Shown: positions 1 through 5,491, counted from the stretch's first letter. The stretch is 5,491 nt of DNA from an uncultured Clostridia bacterium (GCA_937894185.1 CALCSA010000496.1:1-5491); one strand, 5' to 3'. A program made the numbers and translations. The notes: a model not told the origin generated them from the sequence alone.

Positions 1-17
1 AGGTATGCGCAAACACT

Positions 18-1910
18 TTATCTGTTCTGCTTTGCCGGTAGAAAAGCATTGACATTGAGAGCACGAATGGCGTTGAGGATGGCAATCACAGAAACGCCCA
101 CGTCTGCAAAGACGGCCCCCCACATGTTGGCGTGGCCCAATGCCCCCAGAATTAGGACTGCCGCCTTGACCGCCAGCGCAAAGATGATGTTCTGCCACAC
201 AATGCCCAGCGTCTTTTTGCTGATCTGGATCACCGTGGCGATTTTAGAGGGTTCATCGGTCATGATGACGATATCCGCTGCCTCGATGGCCGCATCGGAA
301 CCCAGTCCGCCCATAGCGATGCCGATATCCGCCCGGGCCAGCACAGGAGCGTCGTTGATGCCGTCGCCCACAAAGACCAGCGTCTTCTTCTCGCTTTTCT
401 CCGCCATTAACTCTTCCAGCCGCTCCACTTTGCCGGCGGGCAGAAGCTCGGTATAGACTTTGTCCAGCTTGAGCCGGAAAGCCACCTTTTGCCCCACGGC
501 ATCGGCGTCACCGGTCAGCATAACGGTTTGGCGGATGCCGATCTTCTTCAGCGCCTGAATCGCATTGGGTGCATCGGCCTTAATCTCATCGGAAATTAGA
601 ATGTATCCGCCGTAGGCTCCGTCCACCGCCAGATACACCACCGTGCCTGCGGGGGTATCATCGGAGCAGGAAATCCCCTTGAGCCGCATCAGCTTGGCGT
701 TGCCTGCCAGAACCTCTCGGTCGTCAATGATGGCACGGATGCCGTGGCCTGCAATCTCCTCAATCTCCTTGATTCGCTCGGTATCCACCGCCTTGCCATA
801 GGCCGTCTGAATGCTGGCGGCAATGGGGTGGCTGGAAAAATGCTCGGTATAGGCGGCCAGCTCCAAAAGCTGCTCTTGGCTGATTCCCTGAGGATGAATC
901 TCGCTGACTACAAAGTTGCCTTTGGTGAGAGTACCCGTCTTGTCGAACACCACTGTCGCGGTGCCGGCCAGCAGTTCCAGATAGTTGCTGCCCTTAACCA
1001 GCACACCGCATTTGGAGGCCCCGCCAATCCCCCCGAAGAAGCTGAGAGGAACCGAAATCACCAGTGCGCAGGGGCAGGAGATGACCAAAAAGGTCAGCGC
1101 CCGCTCGACCCAGAGGAAGAAGGGCTGCCCCGTCACCAGAGGCGGAATCACCGACAAGGCAATGGCGGCGTAGACTACCGCTGGGGTGTAATACCGGGCA
1201 AACCGGGTGATAAAGTTTTCGCTCCGGCTCTTTTTGTCGGAGGCATTTTCCACCAGTTCCAGCACCTTGGCCACGGTGGATTGTCCAAACTCCTTGCGGA
1301 CCTCGATGGTGAGGACGCCGGTCTGGTTGATGCAGCCGCTGATTACATCCTGCCCCACCTCCACATCCCGGGGGGCGGATTCGCCGGTCAGAGCGGAGGT
1401 GTCCAGCGTGGAGTAGCCTTCGGTGATGACACCGTCCAGAGGGATGCGCTCCCCTGGCTTGACCACAATGGTATCCCCCACTGCTACCTCTTCCGGGTCC
1501 ACCTGCACCAGAACGCCCTCCCCCATGACGTTGGCGTAGTCGGGGCGAATGTCCATCAAATCGGCGATGGAGCGGCGGGATTTAGAAACCGCATAGGACT
1601 GGAACAGCTCCCCCACCTGATAAAACAGCATGACGGCGACACCTTCCGCGTATTCTCCCAGAAAAAAAGCGCCGATGGTGGCGATACTCATCAAAAAGTT
1701 TTCGTCAAAGACCTGCCCTCGGGAAATGTTCCGGGCGGCCTTCCAAAGAATGTCCCAGCCGATGATGGCGTAGGGAATCAGGAACAGCAGAAGCTCCAGC
1801 CCCGGCAGGCCGCGGGCCATTTCCAGATGATGAATGGGAAGCAGAATGGCAAAGAACCCGCCCGCGACTAAAATTCGCCTGAGGAGACGCTTCTCCTTTT
1901 TAGACATCAT
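18..1910 (-). CDS. cadA: P1B-type heavy-metal exporting ATPase (Zn/Cd/Pb class) without N-terminal metal-binding domain
   Basis: Inner-membrane pump that uses ATP to export soft divalent cations, most likely Zn2+, Cd2+ or Pb2+. All P-type ATPase signatures are present in the 630-residue product: TGES (175-178, actuator domain), CPC in SCPCALVIS (279-281, membrane metal site), DKTGT (324-328, with D324 the phosphorylated residue), the SSHP motif of P1B pumps (H361-P362) and GDGIND (515-520). A lysine in the penultimate membrane helix (K582) and an aspartate in DVGVSV (D603) match the P1B-2 pattern known from ZntA/CadA and argue against a copper pump. Hydrophobic segments fall near 13-55, 73-102, 240-260, 270-292 and 572-612. 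The protein starts directly at its first membrane helix, so the usual N-terminal HMA domain is missing; a free-standing one is encoded just upstream. ATG codons at 1910 and 1907 are both possible. AAGGAGG lies 6 bases before the first, which I chose. The family is certain; the exact metal and the cadA name are inferred. Confidence 0.95.
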   Translation of the reverse strand: MMSKKEKRLLRRILVAGGFFAILLPIHHLEMARGLPGLELLLFLIPYAIIGWDILWKAARNISRGQVFDENFLMSIATIGAFFLGEYAEGVAVMLFYQVGELFQSYAVSKSRRSIADLMDIRPDYANVMGEGVLVQVDPEEVAVGDTIVVKPGERIPLDGVITEGYSTLDTSALTGESAPRDVEVGQDVISGCINQTGVLTIEVRKEFGQSTVAKVLELVENASDKKSRSENFITRFARYYTPAVVYAAIALSVIPPLVTGQPFFLWVERALTFLVISCPCALVISVPLSFFGGIGGASKCGVLVKGSNYLELLAGTATVVFDKTGTLTKGNFVVSEIHPQGISQEQLLELAAYTEHFSSHPIAASIQTAYGKAVDTERIKEIEEIAGHGIRAIIDDREVLAGNAKLMRLKGISCSDDTPAGTVVYLAVDGAYGGYILISDEIKADAPNAIQALKKIGIRQTVMLTGDADAVGQKVAFRLKLDKVYTELLPAGKVERLEELMAEKSEKKTLVFVGDGINDAPVLARADIGIAMGGLGSDAAIEAADIVIMTDEPSKIATVIQISKKTLGIVWQNIIFALAVKAAVLILGALGHANMWGAVFADVGVSVIAILNAIRALNVNAFLPAKQNR

Positions 1911-1916
1911 AAGTAT

Positions 1917-1923
1917 CCTCCTT
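1917..1923 (-). promoter_or_regulatory. ribosome binding site of the ATPase gene
   Basis: AAGGAGG on the minus strand, 6 bases before the ATG at 1910 and 9 before the ATG at 1907. It lies only a few bases after the T-tract of the intergenic hairpin, and its AAGGAG repeats the first arm of that hairpin, so it could be hidden by pairing with CTCCTT at 1937-1932. Confidence 0.85.
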
Positions 1924-1937
1924 CCGGAAAAAAGGAG
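1918..1937 (-). promoter_or_regulatory. possible alternative hairpin hiding the ATPase ribosome binding site
   Basis: On the minus strand CTCCTT (1937-1932) is also complementary to AAGGAG (1923-1918) inside the ATPase ribosome binding site. The pairing gives a 6-bp stem, extendable by two U-G pairs, closing a short loop. It uses the same CTCCTT that forms the 3' arm of the terminator hairpin, so the two structures exclude each other. The complementarity is seen directly; a regulatory role is inference. Confidence 0.35.
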
Positions 1938-1964
1938 CCGGCCGTCACAGGACGGCCACTCCTT
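1928..1964 (-). terminator. intrinsic-terminator-like hairpin between the HMA gene and the ATPase gene
   Basis: Read on the minus strand, AAGGAG (1964-1959) and GGCCGTC (1957-1951) pair with GACGGCC (1946-1940) and CTCCTT (1937-1932). This leaves a 4-base CTGT loop and a small internal bulge (T against GG). The stem ends in a run of six T (1933-1928). That is the form of a rho-independent terminator for leftward transcription. The plus-strand reading has no T-tract. It begins 15 bases after the HMA stop codon and ends 18 bases before the ATPase start. It therefore probably acts as a partial terminator or attenuator that lowers ATPase mRNA relative to HMA mRNA. No promoter is evident between it and the ATPase, so some read-through is expected. 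Confidence 0.75.
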
Positions 1965-1978
1965 GAAACAGTTATGTA

Positions 1979-2197
1979 TCAGCCCAAAAACACAAGATCC
2001 GATTCAATTTTGCGAGCTGCTTTTTGGGCTTGGGTCAGCACATCGTCAAATTCTTCGTCAGAAGCTTCCAAGGTCATCTTTTGGCCCATAAAATTTACTT
2101 TTACATCGATGACACCGTCCAGTTTGGCAATAGCGCTTTCAATTTTGGCGGCGCAGTTGGCGCAATCCAGATCCTGCAGCTTAATGATCTTTCTCAT
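1979..2197 (-). CDS. small free-standing heavy-metal-associated (HMA) domain protein
   Basis: A 72-residue cytoplasmic protein made of one HMA ferredoxin-like metal-binding domain. The metal loop is LDCANCA, with cysteines C12 and C15 (CxxC) preceded by D11. The DCxxC form is typical of the N-terminal domain of Zn/Cd/Pb ATPases such as ZntA. The rest fits the fold: KIESAIAKLDGVIDVKVN gives the first helix and second strand, and the C-terminal part gives the second helix and last strand. There is no signal peptide or membrane segment. It is the first gene of the pump operon and most likely delivers metal to, or senses it for, the ATPase encoded 68 bases downstream, replacing that pump's missing N-terminal domain. 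The start is the ATG at 2197, because GGGAGGA lies 6 bases before it; an in-frame TTG at 2212 lies beyond that site. CopZ-like copper chaperones share the fold, but the partner pump argues for Zn/Cd. Confidence 0.92.
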   Translation of the reverse strand: MRKIIKLQDLDCANCAAKIESAIAKLDGVIDVKVNFMGQKMTLEASDEEFDDVLTQAQKAARKIESDLVFLG

Positions 2198-2203
2198 GAT
2201 GTA

Positions 2204-2210
2204 TCCTCCC
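2204..2210 (-). promoter_or_regulatory. ribosome binding site deciding the HMA start
   Basis: GGGAGGA on the minus strand with a 6-base spacer to the ATG at 2197. It overlaps the in-frame upstream TTG codon at 2212-2210, so that codon cannot use it. This fixes the shorter 72-residue product. Confidence 0.85.
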
Positions 2211-2224
2211 AATTTTATGAATTC

Positions 2225-2247
2225 AACGATTAATCAGTCGTTTGATT
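2225..2247. repeat. short overlapping inverted repeats in the metal-operon leader
   Basis: Between the metal-operon promoter and the HMA start lie AATCA (2232-2236) with TGATT (2243-2247), AACGA (2225-2229) with TCGTT (2238-2242), and the 8-base palindrome GATTAATC (2228-2235). They sit just downstream of the predicted transcription start near 2252, where a repressor could bind or a weak RNA hairpin could form. The arms are only 5 bases in AT-rich DNA, so chance is a real possibility. Confidence 0.25.
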
Positions 2248-2258
2248 GTTCTGTGTTA

Positions 2259-2287
2259 AGTATATGCTACCACCTTCCATAAGTCAA
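2259..2287 (-). promoter_or_regulatory. sigma-A-type promoter of the HMA-ATPase operon
   Basis: On the minus strand, -35 TTGACT (2287-2282) and -10 TATACT (2264-2259) are separated by exactly 17 bases. Each hexamer differs from consensus at one position. The predicted transcription start is near 2252, giving a leader of about 55 bases. The spacer has standard length, unlike the long 19-20 base spacers of MerR-controlled metal promoters, so activation by DNA twisting is not expected. Confidence 0.8.
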
Positions 2288-2313
2288 TGATTTTGAGCAA
2301 GATAGTCCAAATG
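2279..2313. promoter_or_regulatory. possible AraC-type operator: two imperfect direct repeats
   Basis: ATAAGTCAATG (2279-2289) and ATAGTCCAAATG (2302-2313) share AGTC and a following CAA/ATG pattern. The AGTC cores are 22 bases apart, about two helix turns, as expected for the two half-sites bound by AraC-family proteins. The first covers the -35 of the metal promoter and the second lies in the spacer of the regulator promoter. Similarity is modest and no binding is shown. Confidence 0.25.
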
Positions 2314-2322
2314 GGCTAAAAT
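2293..2322 (+). promoter_or_regulatory. probable promoter of the AraC-family regulator gene
   Basis: -35 TTGAGC (2293-2298) and -10 TAAAAT (2317-2322), with an 18-base spacer. The predicted start near 2329 gives a leader of about 30 bases before the ATG at 2361. It stands back to back with the metal-operon promoter; the two -35 boxes are 5 bases apart, so one bound protein could affect both. Confidence 0.55.
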
Positions 2323-2347
2323 TGTGTCCGAACGGAATAAAGCCTAC

Positions 2348-2353
2348 AGGAGG
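2348..2353 (+). promoter_or_regulatory. ribosome binding site of the AraC-family gene
   Basis: AGGAGG with a 7-base spacer to ATG at 2361. It decides against earlier in-frame alternative start codons around 2322, which overlap the predicted -10 box. Confidence 0.85.
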
Positions 2354-2360
2354 CACAACA

Positions 2361-3353
2361 ATGGATACAGCGGTATCACAGATAATGGTCCGGGGTGCCT
2401 TGCATTCCGGCGACCACTATAGAGTTTGCCACCAGCCCTTTGAGCAGGGCGAAGGCACGGCCTGCCTGCATTTTGTCTTTCCCGGGGTGGTAATCAGCCG
2501 GTTGGACTGGAAAACCACCCGCTATTTAGTGGCCCGTCATCCCCAGCAAGAGCATATTTTAAAAATGAACCACTGTTTGAAGGGCCGGGCCGAATGCCGA
2601 ATGCACGATGGATGCTTTTAGTACATTGGCGAGGGGGACCTGCTGCTCAGCCCCTTGGATAACCACATCGACGGAATCGAGCTGCCTTTGGGCTATTATC
2701 AGGGTATCGTCATCACCATTGATCTGGATGCCGCCGTTGAGGAAATTCGCCGGGAGATTCCCGATCTAGCCATTGATCTGCACCAACTGGCCTCCCGCTA
2801 TTTTGAAGGAGACAAGTGTTTTTCGATCCGCTCCAGACCCGAACTGGAGCACATCTTCACCGGAATGTATACCATCCCTCCCAAGTTCAGCCGGACCTAT
2901 CTGCGGCTGAAGGTTCTTGAGCTGATCATTTACCTCCACCTCTTTGACCCCGCCGAAGAAAAGCAGATGGGGGCATATACCCGCCAGCAGGTGGATATTG
3001 TCAAGCAGGTTCATCAGGCTCTTGTTGAGGAGCCGGAGCGGCGCTATACCATCGAGGAGCTGTCTCAGCGGTTCTGCATCAGCACCACTGCCCTGAAATC
3101 TCATTTTAAAGGAGTCTACGGCAAATCCATTGCCGCCTATATGAAGGAGTACCGGGTTCGCGCGGGAGCCGACCTGCTGCGGGAAACAGACCTTAGCATC
3201 GCCGAGGTGGCCCACCGTGTGGGGTACGCAAGCCAGAGCAAATTTACCGCAGCCTTTAAGGATATTATGGGCCTGACCGCCTCGGATTACCGCAAGCAGG
3301 TGGAAGTCTCCGGCCCGGCCGGGTACAATAGGACAGAAAACGGCGTGATATGA
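2361..3353 (+). pseudogene. AraC-family transcriptional regulator interrupted by an in-frame TAG
   Basis: A cytoplasmic DNA-binding regulator of the AraC family, 330 codons if the stop is ignored, a normal size for the group. Codons 1-86 form the first part of an N-terminal effector domain, rich in Cys and His (for example C72, C79, H82, C85). Codon 87 is TAG (2619-2621). The same frame continues with YIGEGDLLLSPL and the rest of the N-terminal domain. The C-terminal AraC domain (about 209-313) has two helix-turn-helix units, TIEELSQRFCISTTALKSHF near 230 and SIAEVAHRVGYASQSKFTAA near 279. Protein-like sequence on both sides with no frameshift points to one recent base change; TTG, CAG or TAC to TAG would each suffice. 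The downstream part has no good restart: the next in-frame ATG is at codon 169 and a TTG at 2655 lacks a close ribosome binding site. Its divergent position suggests it controlled the metal operon. Sequencing error or stop read-through remain possible. Confidence 0.85.
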
Positions 3354-3375
3354 TGCTACTCATATCACGCCGTTT
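3338..3375. terminator. bidirectional terminator between convergent genes
   Basis: A perfect 16-bp inverted repeat: 3338-3353 pairs with 3360-3375 around a 6-base loop (TGCTAC). Each arm contains ACGGCGTGATATGA. The minus-strand reading ends in TTTT followed by CTG, and the plus-strand reading ends in TTTGTGTATT, so both directions have a T-rich tail; the leftward one is cleaner. It lies between the regulator pseudogene and the response regulator gene, and the stop codon of the former (TGA, 3351-3353) is inside the left arm. Confidence 0.85.
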
Positions 3376-3394
3376 GTGTATTGCCGCCAAAACT

Positions 3395-4138
3395 TTATTT
3401 GCAGCTGCGCTGGTAGTCGGAGGGAGAGATGCCCACCAGCCGCTTGAAGGTGCTGCTGAAGTAGGTGTGATCCCGGTATCCCACCTTTTCCGCCACCTCG
3501 TAAACCTTGTTCCTGCAGTCCTTGAGAAGTTCCATGGCCCTGTGCATCCGGTAGTTGGTGAGGTAACCCGTCAGGGTGTAGGAGGTTTCCTTCTTGAAGA
3601 TATGGCTCAGGTGGCTTTCGCTAAGGCCCAGCGACCGGGCGATGGAGGCAACCCCAATATCCGGCTCGTTGTAGTGCTCCATCATATAGTGGATGGCCTC
3701 TGTCACGTATTTACTTCCTCCCTCTCCCACGGTGCGGAGGTCGGGGAAAGGTGCTTTGGGCTCTTCTTTTTCTTTTTGGCGAATCCTTCGGACAATTTCC
3801 TCCAGCTCGCCGTCATGAAAGGGCTTAAGCAGGTAGTCCTCGGCCCCCAGACGCACCGCTGTCTGAGCATAGGCAAAGTCGCTGTATGCCGTCAGCAGAA
3901 TTACAAAAGCCTCGTTCCCCTCCTCCCGGAGGGTGCGCAGCATCTCCAATCCGTCCAGTCTGGGCATGCGAATATCCGTCACAATTAAATCCGGGCGGCA
4001 GCGCCGAATGATCTCCAGACCCTCCTCGCCGTTGGAGGCCACCCCCACCACGGCACAGCCCACCGAGGCCCAATCCACTGCCAGTACGATTCCCTTCCGA
4101 ACTACCTCCTCATCCTCCACTACCACAACCTTCATCAT
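3395..4138 (-). CDS. YesN-type response regulator with AraC-family DNA-binding domain
   Basis: Cytoplasmic transcription factor that receives a phosphoryl group from the kinase encoded just upstream. The 247-residue product has a CheY-like receiver domain (about 1-120) with acidic pair E8-D9, phospho-acceptor D55 in VTDIRMPRLDG, T83 in LLTAYSDF and K105 in LLKPF, so all receiver active-site residues are present. After a short linker comes an AraC-type domain (about 145-245) with two helix-turn-helix units, IGVASIARSLGLSESHLSHI near 161 and VYEVAEKVGYRDHTYF near 212, ending in the typical GISPSDYQR. It is compact compared with many YesN proteins, which carry a longer middle region. The start is the ATG at 4138 (a second ATG follows at 4135), with AAAGGAGG 9 bases before it. 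It overlaps the kinase gene by 29 bases. The target genes are not visible here. Confidence 0.95.
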   Translation of the reverse strand: MMKVVVVEDEEVVRKGIVLAVDWASVGCAVVGVASNGEEGLEIIRRCRPDLIVTDIRMPRLDGLEMLRTLREEGNEAFVILLTAYSDFAYAQTAVRLGAEDYLLKPFHDGELEEIVRRIRQKEKEEPKAPFPDLRTVGEGGSKYVTEAIHYMMEHYNEPDIGVASIARSLGLSESHLSHIFKKETSYTLTGYLTNYRMHRAMELLKDCRNKVYEVAEKVGYRDHTYFSSTFKRLVGISPSDYQRSCK

Positions 4139-5491
4139 GGGGGCTCGCCTCCTTTCCTGCAATGGGCAGAGTGATCCGAATACAGGTTCCGGGACCTTGG
4201 AGCGGCACAATGCGCAATCCGTACTCCGGCCCGTAATGAAGCCGCAAAATTGCGTTTACGTTAAACAGCCCAAGATGCCCCTCCGCCACAGAAGTTTGCT
4301 GCTCAAAGCGCCGGATGCTCTCCCTTGTCATCCCGCAGCCGTTGTCCCGTACCGTGACGATTAGCTGCTCCCCCACCTTGAGAGAGGAGACAATCACCTG
4401 CCCCCCTTCCACGTTTTCAAAACCGTGGAGGATGGAATTCTCCACCAGAGGTTGAAGCATTAGCCGGGGAACAGGGATATCCACGGTATCCGGCTCAATC
4501 CGGTGGATGAGCTGGAACTTTCCGGGAAAGCGGATGGTCTGAATCTCTACGTAGCGGTCCAACAGGCTCAGTTCATCGGAAAGGGGGACAAACTCCTCCC
4601 CCGAAATGCTGCGGCGCAGAATATCCGCCAAATCTGCCGCAATGGTAGCTACCTCGGGGATGCGGTTAATCTTCCCCATCCATTTGACGGTGTCCAGTGT
4701 GTTGTAGAGAAAATGAGGGTTCAGCTGTGCCTGCATCATGCGAATCTGGGCGTCGTTCAGCTCCTTCTGCCGGCGGATGGAATCCTCCAGATAGGCGGAA
4801 AGCCTCGCTGTCATGCGGTTAAATCGCCCAAATAGCTGTGCCATCTCGTCAGTGCCCGAAACCTCAAGCCGCATTTCCAGTTTGCCGTCCTCCACCTTCC
4901 CCATGGCTTGATTCAGGACGAAGATGGGGGCAAAGAGCTGACGGCTCAAGCCCATGGCAACAGCAATGCACAGCCCCAGACACAGGACAATGGAAAGACC
5001 GTAAATCAGACGCAGAAGGCGCATCACCCAGCCCGCCACGGGAGCCGACTGCCGGGCCACCAGATACAATCCGGTTTCCGGACTTTGGCGCACGTAGTAG
5101 GCGTCGCTTTCTCCATCGGAAAGAGGGTACCCCCTCAACAGCCTTTCCCGCAGCTGGGAGGCTAAATTTTCGCCCCGCAAGGAGACGGAGCGGCTGATCT
5201 CCCCCCAGTAGGCATCCAGAAGCAGCACGCTTCCGGCGGCGGGGGGCAAATCCTCCAGAAGCTCCACCAGCTGGGTGTTGTTCAGGGACATCACCACATA
5301 ACCCAAAAGCCCGGTGCTTCCACGGACGGCGCAGGCCGCCTGCAGAAGCCCCCGGCTGCCGGAAAAAACCACGCCCTCCCCCAGCCGGGCGGCGCGGAGC
5401 ACCCCCCACTCAACGGGAACATCCTCTCCGATTCGGGGGAAATCGTCGAAGGTGTGCGCAGCGGCAGCTTGCTGGTGGGCATCACGCTGGA
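4110..5491 (-). CDS. LytS/YesM-type sensor histidine kinase, 5' end cut by the window edge
   Basis: Membrane sensor kinase of the two-component pair. 459 residues are visible and the frame is still open at the right edge, so the true start and probably a first membrane helix lie outside; a GTG at 5402 is not a convincing start. From the N-terminus: an extracytoplasmic sensor part with Cache-like features (GLLGYVVMSLNNTQLVELLE, about 5313-5254), a membrane helix (about 5027-4947), a HAMP region (about 4955-4790), then the His_kinase domain with the phospho-acceptor histidine in QLNPHFLYNTLD (codon 4715-4713). The ATP-binding domain has the N box LQPLVENSILHG (about 4451-4416), G1 DNGCGM (about 4346-4329) and G2 GHLGLFNV (about 4280-4257). 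All catalytic motifs look intact. The signal is unknown; YesM-type sensors often respond to carbohydrate or cell-envelope cues. It is transcribed before, and overlaps, the response regulator gene. Confidence 0.93.
   Translation of the reverse strand, partial: QRDAHQQAAAAHTFDDFPRIGEDVPVEWGVLRAARLGEGVVFSGSRGLLQAACAVRGSTGLLGYVVMSLNNTQLVELLEDLPPAAGSVLLLDAYWGEISRSVSLRGENLASQLRERLLRGYPLSDGESDAYYVRQSPETGLYLVARQSAPVAGWVMRLLRLIYGLSIVLCLGLCIAVAMGLSRQLFAPIFVLNQAMGKVEDGKLEMRLEVSGTDEMAQLFGRFNRMTARLSAYLEDSIRRQKELNDAQIRMMQAQLNPHFLYNTLDTVKWMGKINRIPEVATIAADLADILRRSISGEEFVPLSDELSLLDRYVEIQTIRFPGKFQLIHRIEPDTVDIPVPRLMLQPLVENSILHGFENVEGGQVIVSSLKVGEQLIVTVRDNGCGMTRESIRRFEQQTSVAEGHLGLFNVNAILRLHYGPEYGLRIVPLQGPGTCIRITLPIAGKEASPHDEGCGSGG
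4148..4155 (-). promoter_or_regulatory. ribosome binding site of the response regulator, inside the kinase gene
   Basis: AAAGGAGG on the minus strand, 9 bases before the ATG at 4138 and 12 before the ATG at 4135. It lies within the last codons of the kinase gene, upstream of its TGA at 4112-4110. It decides against an earlier in-frame start near 4210. Confidence 0.8.

Noticed and set aside
744..1871. Long open frame (375 codons) on the plus strand opposite the ATPase gene
   Set aside because: It mirrors the codon pattern of the ATPase on the other strand, has no recognisable domain and no good ribosome binding site. The ATPase has every family motif.
2204..2258. A metal-sensing riboswitch in the HMA leader
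   Set aside because: The leader is only about 55 bases from the predicted transcription start and shows no structure larger than 5-bp stems.
2322..2360. Earlier non-ATG start for the AraC gene
   Set aside because: The codon overlaps the predicted -10 box, while AGGAGG is ideally spaced before the ATG at 2361.
2766..3215. Minus-strand open frame opposite the AraC C-terminal half
   Set aside because: The helix-turn-helix motifs on the plus strand are clear; the antisense frame has no recognisable features.
3314..3323. CCCGGCCGGG perfect 10-base palindrome near the end of the AraC pseudogene
   Set aside because: It is within coding sequence (Gly-Pro-Ala-Gly codons) in GC-rich DNA; the codons explain it and no loop or T-tract is present.
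2655..3353. Treating the downstream half of the AraC gene as a separate gene starting at TTG 2655
   Set aside because: It is in the same frame as the upstream half, begins in the middle of the N-terminal domain and has no ribosome binding site at useful distance (the nearest G-rich run is about 20 bases upstream).
4864..5409. Open frame of 181 codons on the minus strand inside the kinase gene, and several plus-strand frames between 4503 and 5197
   Set aside because: They overlap the kinase frame with its intact motifs. Their compositions (Gly/Arg/Pro-rich) are typical of shifted readings of GC-rich DNA.

Overview
The window looks like a chromosomal stretch from a Firmicute, probably a gut-type Clostridium relative (Oscillospiraceae-like). 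The reasons are moderately high GC by eye, strong AGGAGG-type ribosome binding sites on every gene whose start is visible, sigma-A-like promoters, a YesM/YesN-type two-component pair and an AraC-family regulator next to a metal pump. The lineage is an inference; no sequence search was possible. It holds four readable genes and one broken gene, with almost no empty space.

Left part (18-2197, minus strand): a heavy-metal efflux operon. A 72-residue protein consisting of one heavy-metal-associated (HMA) domain with a CxxC metal site is read first. It is followed by a P1B-type ATPase of the Zn/Cd/Pb class that has no N-terminal HMA domain of its own. The pump and its metal-binding domain are therefore encoded as two proteins. 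The 68-base gap between them carries a strong intrinsic-terminator-like hairpin, and its 3' arm could alternatively pair with the ATPase ribosome binding site. This suggests the two products are made in unequal or controlled amounts.

Middle (2198-3353): a compact divergent promoter region. A near-consensus promoter (TTGACT, 17 bases, TATACT) drives the metal operon leftward. A second plausible promoter drives an AraC-family regulator rightward. The regulator gene is interrupted by one in-frame TAG at 2619-2621, at codon 87 of 330. The reading frame on both sides is otherwise intact and AraC-like, so it is annotated as a recently broken pseudogene. It is the natural candidate for regulator of the pump operon, so its loss may have changed metal-dependent control.

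Right part (3395-5491, minus strand): a LytS/YesM-type sensor histidine kinase, cut by the right window edge, and a compact YesN-type response regulator with an AraC-type DNA-binding domain. They overlap by 29 bases and are probably translationally coupled. Their target is not in the window; such pairs often sit near sugar ABC transporters, but nothing here shows that. The AraC pseudogene and the response regulator converge on a 16-bp perfect inverted repeat that acts as a shared two-way terminator.

I found no mobile element, CRISPR array, RNA gene or clearly new system. The most unusual points are the amber-interrupted regulator, the split metal pump, and the terminator plus alternative hairpin between the two pump genes.
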